Below are positions 1 to 8,539 of a stretch of DNA of 64,000 nucleotides, piece after piece (position 1 is the first letter of the stretch; each line of letters starts with the position of its first letter). The notes under the pieces were generated by a model. It saw nothing but the letters and a program-made list of their open reading frames with translations, did not search any database and was not told the DNA's origin. Source of the stretch: Bradyrhizobiaceae bacterium (lineage in GTDB: Bacteria > Pseudomonadota > Alphaproteobacteria > Rhizobiales > Xanthobacteraceae); contig CP078014.1 in NCBI GenBank assembly GCA_020544565.1, forward strand, positions 307,700 through 371,699, written 5' to 3'. The position numbers and the translations under genes are program-made.

Positions 1-45
1 CCGCCTCCGACCTCTTCCCACGGGAGAGGTGAAGAACCCCGTTGC
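1..45. repeat. Partial palindromic repeat, family E
   Basis: Fragment of the family whose arms carry CTCTCCC and GGGAGAGG; fuller copies lie at 15349-15492 and 40481-40610. It is cut by the window edge. No gene is seen between here and the repeat at 77. Confidence 0.5.
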
Positions 46-76
46 AACCGGCGCGATGAAGGCGCTGCGGCGCGGG

Positions 77-332
77 TAGAGCATTTCACGTTTTCAATGG
101 AAACATACTCATCCGTCATGGCCGGGCTTGTCCCGGCCATCCACGTCTTTGAAGCTCCTAGAGCCTTTCCCGCTTTGATGGAATCAAAGCGGAGGCTCTA
201 AGTTTTTGTTTGGTCGCATTTTCTTCACGCGAACCGGTTTCCACCTCGCTCGAAAATACTCCTAAGACGTGGATGCCCGGCATAAAGCCGGGCATGACGA
301 AGGTTGATACCATCTCAACCCGAACCGCTCTA
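77..332. repeat. MITE-like palindromic repeat, family A, copy 1 (expanded)
   Basis: The left end reads TAGAGCATTTCA and the right end is its degenerate inverse CGCTCTA. Inside are two hairpins built on GGCCGGGCTTGTCCCGGCC and GCCCGGCATAAAGCCGGGC, facing each other through CCACGTCTT and AAGACGTGG. About 100 bp separate the two hairpins here, against about 20 bp in other copies, and include a smaller palindrome (CCGCTTTGAT/ATCAAAGCGG near 169-193). The last bases form the stop codon of the gene at 330-776. No transposase is present, so movement would have to be in trans. Confidence 0.75.
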
Positions 333-776
333 CGATGTCGGATGCTGGAGGCGCATGGCGACGGCGAACCTGTTCCAGGCGTTGATCGCGCCGATGGCGA
401 AGGTCAGGTTGACCTGCTCGGCGTCGCTGAACTGCGCTTTGACGAGGTCGTAATCCGCATCCGGCGCGCCGGTCTGCGGCAGCAGCGTCAGCGCCTCGGT
501 CCACGCCAGCGCGGCGCGCTCGCGCGGCGTGTAGAGCGAGGACTCCCGCCACGCGCTCAGCAAATAGAGGCGCATTTCGGTCTCGCCCGCCTTGCGGGCG
601 TCGGTGGCGTGCATGTGGATGCAGTAGGCGCAGCCGTTGATCTGCGAGGCGCGCGTCTTCACCAGCTCCATCAGGCGCGGTTCGAGGCCGCTGGCCTTGA
701 GCGCCGCCTCGAGGCCGCGCAGCGCGTCGATCGGCGCGGGCGCGACGCCATAGGGGTTCTTGATGCGCGGGGTCAT
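330..776 (-). CDS. AhpD-like carboxymuconolactone decarboxylase family protein
   Basis: A 148-residue cytoplasmic protein with the AhpD-type redox motif C49-x2-C52-x3-H56 in the context NGCAYCIHMH, as in alkylhydroperoxidase-like members of the CMD family. Such proteins reduce peroxides or act as small redox partners; the substrate here is unknown. I chose the ATG at 776 because GGAGGA lies about seven bases upstream. An in-frame ATG at 794 would add six residues and overlap that ribosome site. It lies 98 bp downstream of the hydrolase gene at 875-2065 on the same strand and may be cotranscribed with it. Its TAG stop is the terminal TAG of repeat copy A1. Confidence 0.85.
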   Translation of the reverse strand: MTPRIKNPYGVAPAPIDALRGLEAALKASGLEPRLMELVKTRASQINGCAYCIHMHATDARKAGETEMRLYLLSAWRESSLYTPRERAALAWTEALTLLPQTGAPDADYDLVKAQFSDAEQVNLTFAIGAINAWNRFAVAMRLQHPTS

Positions 777-874
777 GTCGATCTCCTCCGTCATGGATCG
801 TTCACGGTAATGTCGACCCGGACCCCTGCGCGATGCAATGCCCGCGGGGCAGTCATGCCGGGCGCGCTCCTCTC

Positions 875-2065
875 TCAGGCCGTGCGGACGAAGTACTCGA
901 TCGCGGACACCAGCACCTCCCACGACGGCTCGCCGTGAAGCGGGATGTGGTTTTCGGAGTCGAGCGTCACCAGCCGCGCCCCCGGAATCGACGACGCCAG
1001 CAGCCGGCCCTGCGCGAACGGCACCACGTTGTCGTGCGTGGCATGGATCACCAGCGTCGGCACGGTGACCTTCGGCAGCAGCGCGGTGACGTCGATGTCG
1101 TCGCACGCCTGCCGCAGCCGAACGGCCATGTCGCCGGAGGCCGCCATGCGCTGCATGTCGGCGAACCATTTGATCTGCTCGGGCGCGCCGTTCGGCAGAT
1201 AGATCGAAGAGAAGGCGCGCATGAAGGCCGAGCCATCCTCGCCCCAGCCCTGCCGCATCATGGCGAGGAACGCCTGCGCCTTGCCGGCGTCGTCGGCGCC
1301 GCTGCGCCGGTTGCGGCCTTGCGCGTAGCCGCCATACAGCACAAGGTGCGAGACGCGCTCGGGATGGGCGATCGCATAGGCGATGGCGCTGGCGCAGCCC
1401 TGCGACAGACCGAGCAGCGCGAAGCGGGGGCTGGCGATCGACGCGGCGACGGTTTCCAGATCGCGCACGAAGGCCTCGAATGAAATGTCGTCGACGTCGC
1501 GGTCGGCGAGGCCGTTGCCGCGTCCGTCATAGCGCACGAGGTGGAAGTCTGCCGCGAGCCGGGCGAAAAGCGGCGAGAACACCGGACTGATCCAGTCGTA
1601 TTCGATGTGATTGATCCAGTTCGATGTCTTGAGCAGCACCGGCCCGCTGCCGACGCCGGCTACGGGCAGGGTGATGCCGTCGGAAGTCTGGCAGAAGCGA
1701 ATGTCCTGCGGCGGCGGAGGGGGAGGTGTTTCGGACGGCGTATCGTCGCGCCGTTCCTCGACGTCGCCGACGAAGCGCACGCCCTTGCGCGGGATGGTCT
1801 TGATCAGCGCCTGGGTCGCGCCGTCGTCGCCGATCGCCTTGCGCGCGGCGTTGATCCGCGTCGCCAGCGTGGATTCCGAGACGATGCGGCCGTTCCAGAC
1901 GGTGTCGATCAGGGCGTCGCGCGAGACGACGTGATCGCGCTGGCGCACGAGAAATTCGATCAGGTCGAACACCTGCGGCTCGACCGCGACCACCGCGCCG
2001 CCGAGACGCAATTCCCGCCGCTCCGGATCGAGCGAACACCTGCCGAACCTGAACTGCATCGCCAT
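875..2065 (-). CDS. Winged-helix DNA-binding domain fused to alpha/beta hydrolase
   Basis: A 396-residue two-domain protein. Residues about 1-102 form an OmpR/PhoB-type winged helix (Trans_reg_C), including the recognition-helix region around ESTLATRINAARKAIGDDG and the wing around RKGVRFVG. A proline-rich linker (112-119) leads to an alpha/beta hydrolase with nucleophile S221 in GLSQG, acid D345 in HATHD and H373 in ENH. There is no receiver domain or membrane segment. Inference: a soluble regulator whose hydrolase fold senses or cleaves a ligand, resembling CadC/ToxR-like one-component designs. All three catalytic residues are present, so it may be a true enzyme. The AhpD-like gene follows on the same strand. 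Confidence 0.85.
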   Translation of the reverse strand: MAMQFRFGRCSLDPERRELRLGGAVVAVEPQVFDLIEFLVRQRDHVVSRDALIDTVWNGRIVSESTLATRINAARKAIGDDGATQALIKTIPRKGVRFVGDVEERRDDTPSETPPPPPPQDIRFCQTSDGITLPVAGVGSGPVLLKTSNWINHIEYDWISPVFSPLFARLAADFHLVRYDGRGNGLADRDVDDISFEAFVRDLETVAASIASPRFALLGLSQGCASAIAYAIAHPERVSHLVLYGGYAQGRNRRSGADDAGKAQAFLAMMRQGWGEDGSAFMRAFSSIYLPNGAPEQIKWFADMQRMAASGDMAVRLRQACDDIDVTALLPKVTVPTLVIHATHDNVVPFAQGRLLASSIPGARLVTLDSENHIPLHGEPSWEVLVSAIEYFVRTA

Positions 2066-2177
2066 TCCATGCCCGCGCCATGCGGGCCAATCTCAAGGAA
2101 AAATCAAGGTCGTCTCAAAGCGCAATTCCACAATCCGGCTCACTCTAGAACGAACGCAGCGATCTGGAGATGCCAAG

Positions 2178-2423
2178 ATGTCGCAATTCCGCAGGACACC
2201 CGATGGCTTGATCGACCACGCTTTCTACCGCAGGAAGGCCAACCGCCTTCGGCGCGCGGCGCGCAGCCGGTTCGTCGCGCTCGCCGTTGCGGCGATCTGT
2301 TTTCCGTTCACGCAGACGGCGCGGCTGGCCCGGCGCTGGCAGGCGACATGGCCGTCGCCGCCCGTCGTGATCCGGCCGGAGCACCGGTTTTCGCTGGCCC
2401 GGGTGCGATCGCTGTTCTGGTAG
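2178..2423 (+). CDS. Small basic hypothetical protein
   Basis: An 81-residue Arg-rich protein with a short hydrophobic stretch (about 33-48) flanked by basic residues, so it could associate with the membrane or be a signal-anchor peptide. GGAG lies just upstream of the ATG. It is divergent from the hydrolase regulator at 875-2065 (112 bp between starts). I do not recognise a family. Codon use fits the surroundings, but the length makes the call tentative. Confidence 0.5.
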   Translation: MSQFRRTPDGLIDHAFYRRKANRLRRAARSRFVALAVAAICFPFTQTARLARRWQATWPSPPVVIRPEHRFSLARVRSLFW

Positions 2424-2455
2424 GCCCGCGTGACAGGGGCGGATGCCGGTGCGGC

Positions 2456-2863
2456 TCACTCCATCCGGCTGAAGCGGATCACGTCGTAGCCGTGGCGGTC
2501 GAGCAGGATCAGCTTGCGCTGCGCCTCGTCGATGCGCCAGCCGCGGGCCTTTCCCAGGGCGGCGTGGAATTTGGCTTCCTGGTTCATCACCGCGGGCGAA
2601 CAGGCCATGCGGGTGGAGACCAGCGGCAGGAACTTGATCGTCGTGGCGTCGAAATGGGCGGAGCCGGCGTAGCTGTTGCAGCCGCCCATGCCGTTGACCA
2701 TGCCGTCGTCGCGGATCGTGAGCGTGGTCTGCAGCCGGTCGATGACGCCGCCGCCGTCGATGTCCTCCGCCAGCCACTTGCCGGTGGGGGCTTGAGGCGC
2801 GGCGAGGACGGCGGTGGCCAGCGCAAAGCCGGCGACGAGGGGGGCGATCAGGCGCGTCAGCAT
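2456..2863 (-). CDS. Secreted META-domain (HslJ-like) protein
   Basis: A 135-residue protein with an N-terminal signal peptide (hydrophobic residues 5-21, cleavage probably after ALA/VLA near 21) and a single META domain. The family signature appears as GMGGCNSYAG, followed by the typical second-half region around STRMACSP. HslJ/META proteins are periplasmic or lipid-anchored and linked to envelope stress and antibiotic tolerance in enterics; no enzymatic role is established. No lipobox cysteine is seen, so this one is probably soluble and periplasmic. It converges on the small gene at 2178-2423. Confidence 0.8.
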   Translation of the reverse strand: MLTRLIAPLVAGFALATAVLAAPQAPTGKWLAEDIDGGGVIDRLQTTLTIRDDGMVNGMGGCNSYAGSAHFDATTIKFLPLVSTRMACSPAVMNQEAKFHAALGKARGWRIDEAQRKLILLDRHGYDVIRFSRME

Positions 2864-2947
2864 GCGATGGCTTTCCGGGCGATGGGATATCGGGGTGACA
2901 GGGCGGTGGGGTTGGCTCTCCGTGGGTCACCAACCCGCCGAAATAAA

Positions 2948-3144
2948 GCAGATCTTGTTCATAAGGAATCATCAACGCGTCATGCCCGGCTTTATGCCGG
3001 GCATCCACGTCTTGGGGGTTTCAACGAAGGAAGACGTGGATGGCCGGGACCATAGGCGAGCGAAAGCGACACCGTTCTTCGAACGGCTATGGCCCGGCCC
3101 TGACGGATCACTTTATTTTCGTCAAAATATGACACTCGCTAAAG
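2948..3144. repeat. MITE-like palindromic repeat, family A, copy 2
   Basis: The left hairpin GCCCGGCTTTATGCCGGGC and the facing right arm AAGACGTGGATGGCCGGG are intact. The right hairpin loop carries a 43-bp nested palindrome (3050-3092) starting CCATAG and ending CTATGG. The same insert appears in opposite orientation at 34754-34796. The flanks resemble the ends of other copies (GTCAAAATATGA at the right). Confidence 0.75.
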
Positions 3145-3174
3145 GCTGGAATTTCTCGCAAGTCCGGTTTCCCT

Positions 3175-3236
3175 CGTGGGCAGATGGTGGTAGGAAGCCA
3201 GCATTAAATTCCTCCTGCCCACGATTTTCTGCCCAC
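3175..3236 (+). promoter_or_regulatory. Leader with one strand and two alternative pairing partners
   Basis: CGTGGGCAG at 3175-3183 can pair with CTGCCCACG at 3215-3223, supported by an inner AGGAA/TTCCT pair (3192-3196 with 3209-3213). It can equally pair with a second CTGCCCAC at 3229-3236, 14 bases further on. The two pairings exclude each other and lie 23 bases or more before the ATG at 3259. This could be an RNA switch controlling the SAM-cycle gene, or three DNA operator half-sites for the HTH domain encoded by that gene. It does not look like the SAM-II, SAM-V or SAH consensus as I know them. Confidence 0.45.
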
Positions 3237-3258
3237 CCGCACCCGGCCCACCGCCCCG

Positions 3259-4602
3259 ATGAAAAACGACCAGCTTCTGGCCCAGATTTCGGAATACTGC
3301 CGGCAGGCCGGCATGGCGGAATCGACCTTCGGCCGCCGCGCGGTCAACGACGGCAAGCTGGTGCACCGGCTGCGCGAGGGCAAGCGCATCACCGTGGATA
3401 CGCTGGAGCGCATCCGCGCCTTTCTCGGCGACGGCACGCCGGTGGTCACGGTGCCGGAGCCGCCGATCGAGCGCCGCGACCCCACCGGCAATTTCCGCTT
3501 TTTCGAGAACCGGCAGAAATACCTGCTGTTCGTTCACACCTGCTCGGAGAAGCGGGTGATCGCGGACCGCGTCGCGCTGGAACTGGGCAGCATCCATCCG
3601 CGCCCGCCGGCGCTGCGGGTGTTCGACGCCGGCGTCGGCGACGGCACGGTGCTGGCGCGGGTGATGCGCGCCATGCACAGCCGCTTTCCCACGGTGCCGT
3701 TCTATATCGCCGGCAAGGAGATCAGCCTCGAGGACGTGCGGCTGACCCTCAACAAGGTGCCGGACCGGCTGTTCGAGCACCCGGCCACGGTGTTCGTCTT
3801 CACCAACATGAATTACGCCGAGGCGCCGTGGCTGTCGCCGAAATCGCCGGCTGCCGCCGCCGGCATGATCTGGCGCGAGGTGGCGCTGCGCGGCGCGTCC
3901 TCGGGGGAATTCGAGACCCAGATCGCGGAACTGCAGCCGTTTCTGGAGGACAACTGGCGCGCCAGCGTGTCGCCGCGCTCGGGCATGCCGGTCTATGAGC
4001 GGCCGATCGCGCTGGTGATCTACCGCGACGACCACCGTTTCCTGCTCGATTCCATGATCCCGCGGGCGGGACGGGTGGAGGCCGGTTTCGATCTGGTGAT
4101 CGCCTCCCAGCCCTACCGCGCCCGCTCGTCGCTGAATTTCCGCGCCCGCCGCATCATCGCGCCGCTGGCCCGCGCGCTGCGCCCGGGCGGCCGGCTGATC
4201 GGGATCCACTCCCACGGTCACGATCCCGGCATGGAGATCGTGCAGGCGGTGTGGCCGGGAGAAAATCCTTTCGCGGTCAGCCGCCACGAGCTGCTGCGGG
4301 CGGTGAAGTACGAACTCGGCTCGGCCGGGCGCGACCTCAACTTCAACGCCTATGCCGATAACCGCTCGATCTTCCGCTACGACATGGAGGCCCTGCCCAA
4401 CGAGGTGACCGGGCCGATCGGCACCTCCACGGCGTTTGCGGCGTGGAACGCGGCGGTGTATGTCGCTCAGGTCGAAGACGACCGCCTCGACGAGGTCACG
4501 CAGAGCGGACGCTATCTCGACGCCACCAGAGAGGTTCTGCGCCGGCACAACGGCCTCTGGTTCAACGACGAATCCTACGTCATCTCGCGGCGTCGCGACT
4601 GA
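3259..4602 (+). CDS. HTH domain fused to SAM-dependent methyltransferase
   Basis: A 447-residue protein. Residues about 5-56 look like a Cro/CI-type helix-turn-helix (AGMAESTFGRRAVNDGKLVHRL, then VDTLERIRAFL). From about 80 it reads as a Rossmann methyltransferase, with motif I VFDAGVGDGT at 121-130 and a late strand LRPGGRLIGIHSHG. The acceptor is unknown. It lies 60 bp upstream of metK and precedes ahcY, so it consumes SAM next to the genes that make SAM and clear SAH. Stand-alone HTH regulators beside metK occur in other Rhizobiales; here the HTH is attached to an enzyme-like domain. Inference: a SAM-responsive regulator or a DNA-targeted methyltransferase. Confidence 0.75.
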   Translation: MKNDQLLAQISEYCRQAGMAESTFGRRAVNDGKLVHRLREGKRITVDTLERIRAFLGDGTPVVTVPEPPIERRDPTGNFRFFENRQKYLLFVHTCSEKRVIADRVALELGSIHPRPPALRVFDAGVGDGTVLARVMRAMHSRFPTVPFYIAGKEISLEDVRLTLNKVPDRLFEHPATVFVFTNMNYAEAPWLSPKSPAAAAGMIWREVALRGASSGEFETQIAELQPFLEDNWRASVSPRSGMPVYERPIALVIYRDDHRFLLDSMIPRAGRVEAGFDLVIASQPYRARSSLNFRARRIIAPLARALRPGGRLIGIHSHGHDPGMEIVQAVWPGENPFAVSRHELLRAVKYELGSAGRDLNFNAYADNRSIFRYDMEALPNEVTGPIGTSTAFAAWNAAVYVAQVEDDRLDEVTQSGRYLDATREVLRRHNGLWFNDESYVISRRRD

Positions 4603-4662
4603 TGGACTGAAACCTGGAACATGCAAACGGGCCGGCCGCGGCCGAGATGGAAGGAATGATTG

Positions 4663-5859
<1,197 letters not shown>

Positions 5860-5867
5860 TTTCACGA

Positions 5868-5963
5868 CGTCATTCCGGGATGCGCGCTGTTGGCGCGCAG
5901 ACCCGGAATCCCGAACTTCCAGATTCCGGGTTCGCTCGCTGCGCTCACGCCCCGGAATGACAT
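5868..5963. repeat. Palindromic intergenic repeat, family G
   Basis: Inverted arms GTCATTCCGGGATGCGCGC at the left and CCCCGGAATGAC at the right, with internal copies ACCCGGAATCCC and GATTCCGGGTTCG. It lies in the metK-ahcY gap and may fold in their joint transcript. Only one copy is seen in this window. Confidence 0.65.
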
Positions 5964-5987
5964 GAGACAGACAGGAACAACACAGTC

Positions 5988-7424
5988 ATGACCACCGCCA
6001 CCGCCAAGGCCCCCGCAGGCTTCACCGACTACATCGTCGCCGACATCGGCCTCGCCGATTTCGGCCGCAAGGAAATCTCGCTGGCCGAAACCGAGATGCC
6101 GGGCCTGATGGCGACGCGCGAGGAATACGGCCCCAAGCAGCCGTTGAAGGGCGCGCGCATCGCCGGCTCGCTGCACATGACGATCCAGACCGCGGTGCTG
6201 ATCGAAACCCTGAAGGCATTGGGCGCCGACATCCGCTGGGTGTCGTGCAACATCTATTCGACCCAGGACCACGCCGCCGCCGCCATCGCCGCCGCCGGCA
6301 TTCCGGTGTTCGCGGTGAAGGGCGAGAGCCTCAAGGACTACTGGGATTACACCGCCAAGCTGTTCGAGTGGGGCGACGGCGGCACCCCGAACATGATCCT
6401 CGACGACGGCGGCGACGCCACCATGTTCGTGCATCAGGGCCTGCGCGCCGAGCAGGGCGACACCATGTTCCTCGACCAGCACAACAGCGAGGAAGAAGAA
6501 GTGTTCTTCGCGCTGATCAAGCGCATGCTGGCGGAAAAGCCGAAAGGCTGGTTCGCCACCCTCGCCACCAACATCCGGGGCGTGTCGGAGGAGACCACCA
6601 CCGGCGTGCATCGCCTCTACGACATGCAGAAGGCCGGCACGCTGCTGTGGCCGGCCATCAACGTCAACGACTCGGTGACCAAGTCGAAGTTCGACAACCT
6701 TTACGGCTGCCGTGAATCGCTGGTCGACGGCATCCGCCGCGGCACCGACGTGATGATGAGCGGCAAGACCGCGATGGTCGCGGGCTTCGGCGACGTCGGC
6801 AAGGGTTCGGCGGCGTCGCTGCGCCAGGCCGGCTGCCGCGTCATGGTGTCCGAGATCGATCCGATCTGCGCGCTGCAGGCGGCGATGGAGGGCTACGAGG
6901 TGGTGACCATGGAGGATGCCGCGCCGCGCGCCGACATCTTCGTCACCGCCACCGGCAACAAGGACATCATCACCCTTGAGCACATGCGCGCGATGAAGGA
7001 CCGCGCCATCGTCTGCAACATCGGCCACTTCGACAACGAGATTCAGGTGGCGACGCTGAAGAACCTGAAGTGGGACAACATCAAGCCGCAGGTCGACGAG
7101 GTCACCTTCGCCGACGGCAAGCGCATCATCCTTCTGTCCGAAGGCCGCCTCGTGAACCTCGGCAACGCCATGGGCCATCCCTCGTTCGTGATGTCGGCGT
7201 CGTTCACCAACCAGACGCTGGCGCAGATCGAGCTGTTCGCCAACAACAAGGACCACAAGTACCGCCGCGAGGTCTATGTCCTGCCGAAGTCGCTCGACGA
7301 GAAGGTGGCGCGGCTGCATCTCGCCAAGATCGGCGTCAAGCTCACCGAGCTGCGCAAGGATCAGGCCGAATATATCGGCGTGAAGGTGGAAGGCCCGTAC
7401 AAGAGCGATCACTACCGCTATTGA
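5988..7424 (+). CDS. ahcY: Adenosylhomocysteinase
   Basis: A 478-residue cytosolic NAD-dependent enzyme that splits S-adenosylhomocysteine into adenosine and homocysteine, relieving product inhibition of methyltransferases. The NAD-binding loop [10 protein letters not shown], the active-site stretch [13 protein letters not shown] and the C-terminal KSDHYRY ending typical of the family are all present. The length, somewhat longer than the roughly 430-residue archaeal and animal forms, is usual for proteobacteria. It follows metK across a 128-bp gap holding a palindromic repeat and is followed by a strong terminator at 7529-7554. Confidence 0.97.
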   Translation: MTTATAKAPAGFTDYIVADIGLADFGRKEISLAETEMPGLMATREEYGPKQPLKGARIAGSLHMTIQTAVLIETLKALGADIRWVSCNIYSTQDHAAAAIAAAGIPVFAVKGESLKDYWDYTAKLFEWGDGGTPNMILDDGGDATMFVHQGLRAEQGDTMFLDQHNSEEEEVFFALIKRMLAEKPKGWFATLATNIRGVSEETTTGVHRLYDMQKAGTLLWPAINVNDSVTKSKFDNLYGCRESLVDGIRRGTDVMMSGKTAMVAGFGDVGKGSAASLRQAGCRVMVSEIDPICALQAAMEGYEVVTMEDAAPRADIFVTATGNKDIITLEHMRAMKDRAIVCNIGHFDNEIQVATLKNLKWDNIKPQVDEVTFADGKRIILLSEGRLVNLGNAMGHPSFVMSASFTNQTLAQIELFANNKDHKYRREVYVLPKSLDEKVARLHLAKIGVKLTELRKDQAEYIGVKVEGPYKSDHYRY

Positions 7425-7437
7425 TTGCAATCTCTCA

Positions 7438-7514
7438 AGCGTCATCCCCGCGAAAGCGGGGATCCAGTTTGAGTTTGCGTTGATCTGGGTCCCCGCCTGC
7501 GCGGGGACGACGCA
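7438..7514. repeat. Palindromic repeat, family F, short copy
   Basis: Two hairpins: TCCCCGCGAAAGCGGGGA at the left and TCCCCGCCTGCGCGGGGA at the right, bounded by CGTC and GACG. Longer relatives lie at 46939-47117 and 47375-47543. It sits between ahcY and its terminator. Confidence 0.75.
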
Positions 7515-7528
7515 AGAGCAACACAGAA

Positions 7529-7554
7529 GCCCCGGCGCGCTCCGGGGCTTTTTT
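7529..7554 (+). terminator. Rho-independent terminator of ahcY
   Basis: GCCCCGG, a six-base loop, CCGGGGC, then six T. This is a perfect 7-bp GC stem downstream of ahcY on the same strand. Confidence 0.9.
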
Positions 7555-7788
7555 GTTGGCGCGCGACCGACCGTGACGGCCGCCGCCGTGTGAAGCGCCT
7601 CCCAATGAACACAATTGAATCCTTTGGGTTCGGCGCAGGCCGTGCTACACACGCGCATATTCGATTGCTGGCCCTTCTTTAGTTAACGCGCCGCCAGGCT
7701 CCTTTCCCGAAGACGATGCTGAATATTGGATGTTTCGCGCATGGTGCGCGAACGCGCTTTCGCGCGTCTATCGGAAAAGACAAGACAA

Positions 7789-7998
7789 ATGACGACAGGT
7801 ACTGTGAAGTGGTTCAATGGCCAGAAGGGCTTCGGATTCATTCAGCCGAATGACGGCGGCAGCGATGTGTTCGTGCACATCAGCGCGGTCGAGCGTGCCG
7901 GCCTGACGGGCCTTGCCGAAGGGCAGAAGGTCTCCTTCGAAGCGAAGACGGACAAGATGCGCGGCAAGACCAGCGCCGAGAACCTCTCGCTTCTCTAA
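7789..7998 (+). CDS. CspA-family cold-shock protein
   Basis: A 69-residue single cold-shock domain protein that binds single-stranded RNA or DNA and acts as an RNA chaperone. RNP1 (KGFGFIQ) and RNP2 (VFVHI) are intact and the start [10 protein letters not shown] is canonical. A longer in-frame start at 7726 exists but would add a tail absent from the family. No clear Shine-Dalgarno is seen. A leader of more than 200 bp without genes lies between the ahcY terminator and the ATG, as is common for csp mRNAs. The stop is followed at once by the hairpin RNA unit at 8001-8127, so that unit is probably part of this transcript. Confidence 0.93.
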   Translation: MTTGTVKWFNGQKGFGFIQPNDGGSDVFVHISAVERAGLTGLAEGQKVSFEAKTDKMRGKTSAENLSLL

Positions 7999-8000
7999 AA

Positions 8001-8127
8001 TCGAAGTTCGGACGCCGTTCCGCGGATGTACCGGAATGGCAGCCCCTTGCGGGCGAGCTTCACGCACGTTTCACGGATGTACTGAAACGGACGTCTCCAA
8101 GCCCCGTCAGCGATGATGGGGCTTTTT
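8001..8127 (+). ncRNA. Candidate structured RNA unit 1 (csp 3' region), two shared-loop hairpins
   Basis: Hairpin a: CCGTTCCG / CGGATGTAC loop / CGGAATGG (8015-8039). Hairpin b: CGTTTCA / CGGATGTAC loop / TGAAACG (8067-8089). Both have the same nine-base loop on different stems. The unit ends in a terminator at 8101-8127. It starts right after the csp stop codon with no terminator between, so it is either a processed 3' UTR RNA or a separate small RNA. A second unit follows at 8199-8292. The family identity is unknown to me; lineage-specific small RNAs are known in Bradyrhizobium and Rhodopseudomonas. Confidence 0.7.
8101..8127 (+). terminator. Terminator of csp / RNA unit 1
   Basis: GCCCCGTCA, loop GCGA, TGATGGGGC (9 bp with one G-U), then five T. 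Confidence 0.9.
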
Positions 8128-8198
8128 GCGTTGCTCCATTGTCGTGCCCTGACGCGGCGCGATGCGCGTTAACGCGATGTTAACCAAAGCCGTTTCAA

Positions 8199-8292
8199 AT
8201 TGAAATTCGGATGCCGTTCCGCGGATGTACCGGAACGGAAGCCCCTCGCGGGCGAACTTCATCAGGCCCCGTCAGCAATGACGGGGCTTTTT
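8199..8292 (+). ncRNA. Candidate structured RNA unit 2, shared-loop hairpin
   Basis: Second copy of the unit. The stem CCGTTCCG/CGGAACGG is perfect, with the loop CGGATGTAC at 8222-8230. It is followed by GAAGCCCC, GCGGGCGA and the terminator at 8266-8292, as in unit 1. Hairpin b of unit 1 is missing. Copies 1 and 2 share TTCGG-A-GCCGTTCCGCGGATGTACC-like sequence from their first bases. The gap from the first terminator to this unit (8128-8198) must hold its promoter if it is transcribed on its own; TTAACC at 8180-8185 is the only motif I note there. Confidence 0.65.
8266..8292 (+). terminator. Terminator of RNA unit 2
   Basis: GCCCCGTCA, loop GCAA, TGACGGGGC, a perfect 9-bp stem, then five T. 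It nearly duplicates the terminator at 8101-8127. Confidence 0.9.
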
Positions 8293-8337
8293 GCATGCGC
8301 CATCGCCCTGCATGCGGCGCGGCGCAGTGCCGCCCGA

Positions 8338-8503
8338 GACAGTATCGTCCGTCATGACCGGGCATAGCCCGTCGAAGACGGGCGTGAACGCCCTTTTGCC
8401 CGGCCATCCACGTCTTATGACGTTGAAGTTCCCAAGACGTGGATGCCCGGCATAAAGCCGGGCATGACGAGTTGTTGATTCTGTCTCAACCAAAACCGCT
8501 CAC
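8338..8503. repeat. MITE-like palindromic repeat, family A, copy 3
   Basis: The left hairpin arms GACCGGGC and GCCCGGCC enclose a nested palindrome (8363-8397: CATAGCCCGTCGAAGACGGG, then GCGTGAACGCCC). The right hairpin is GCCCGGCATAAAGCCGGGC. The right end, GTTGATTCTGTCTCAACCAA, is the inverse of the left end of copy 4 at 23230. Confidence 0.75.
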
Positions 8504-8539
8504 GCGCGGGATCGTGCCCGGGACGCGGGCCCGCCATCC

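Noticed and set aside
3100..3258. A known SAM or SAH riboswitch before the SAM-cycle genes
   Set aside because: I could not match the core motifs of SAM-II, SAM-V or SAH classes. The alternating stem is reported as an unclassified element instead.
8001..8292. Calling the shared-loop hairpins a CsrB-type sponge
   Set aside because: The GGAUGU loop fits, but most alphaproteobacteria lack CsrA and there are only three hairpins, so a named assignment is not supported.
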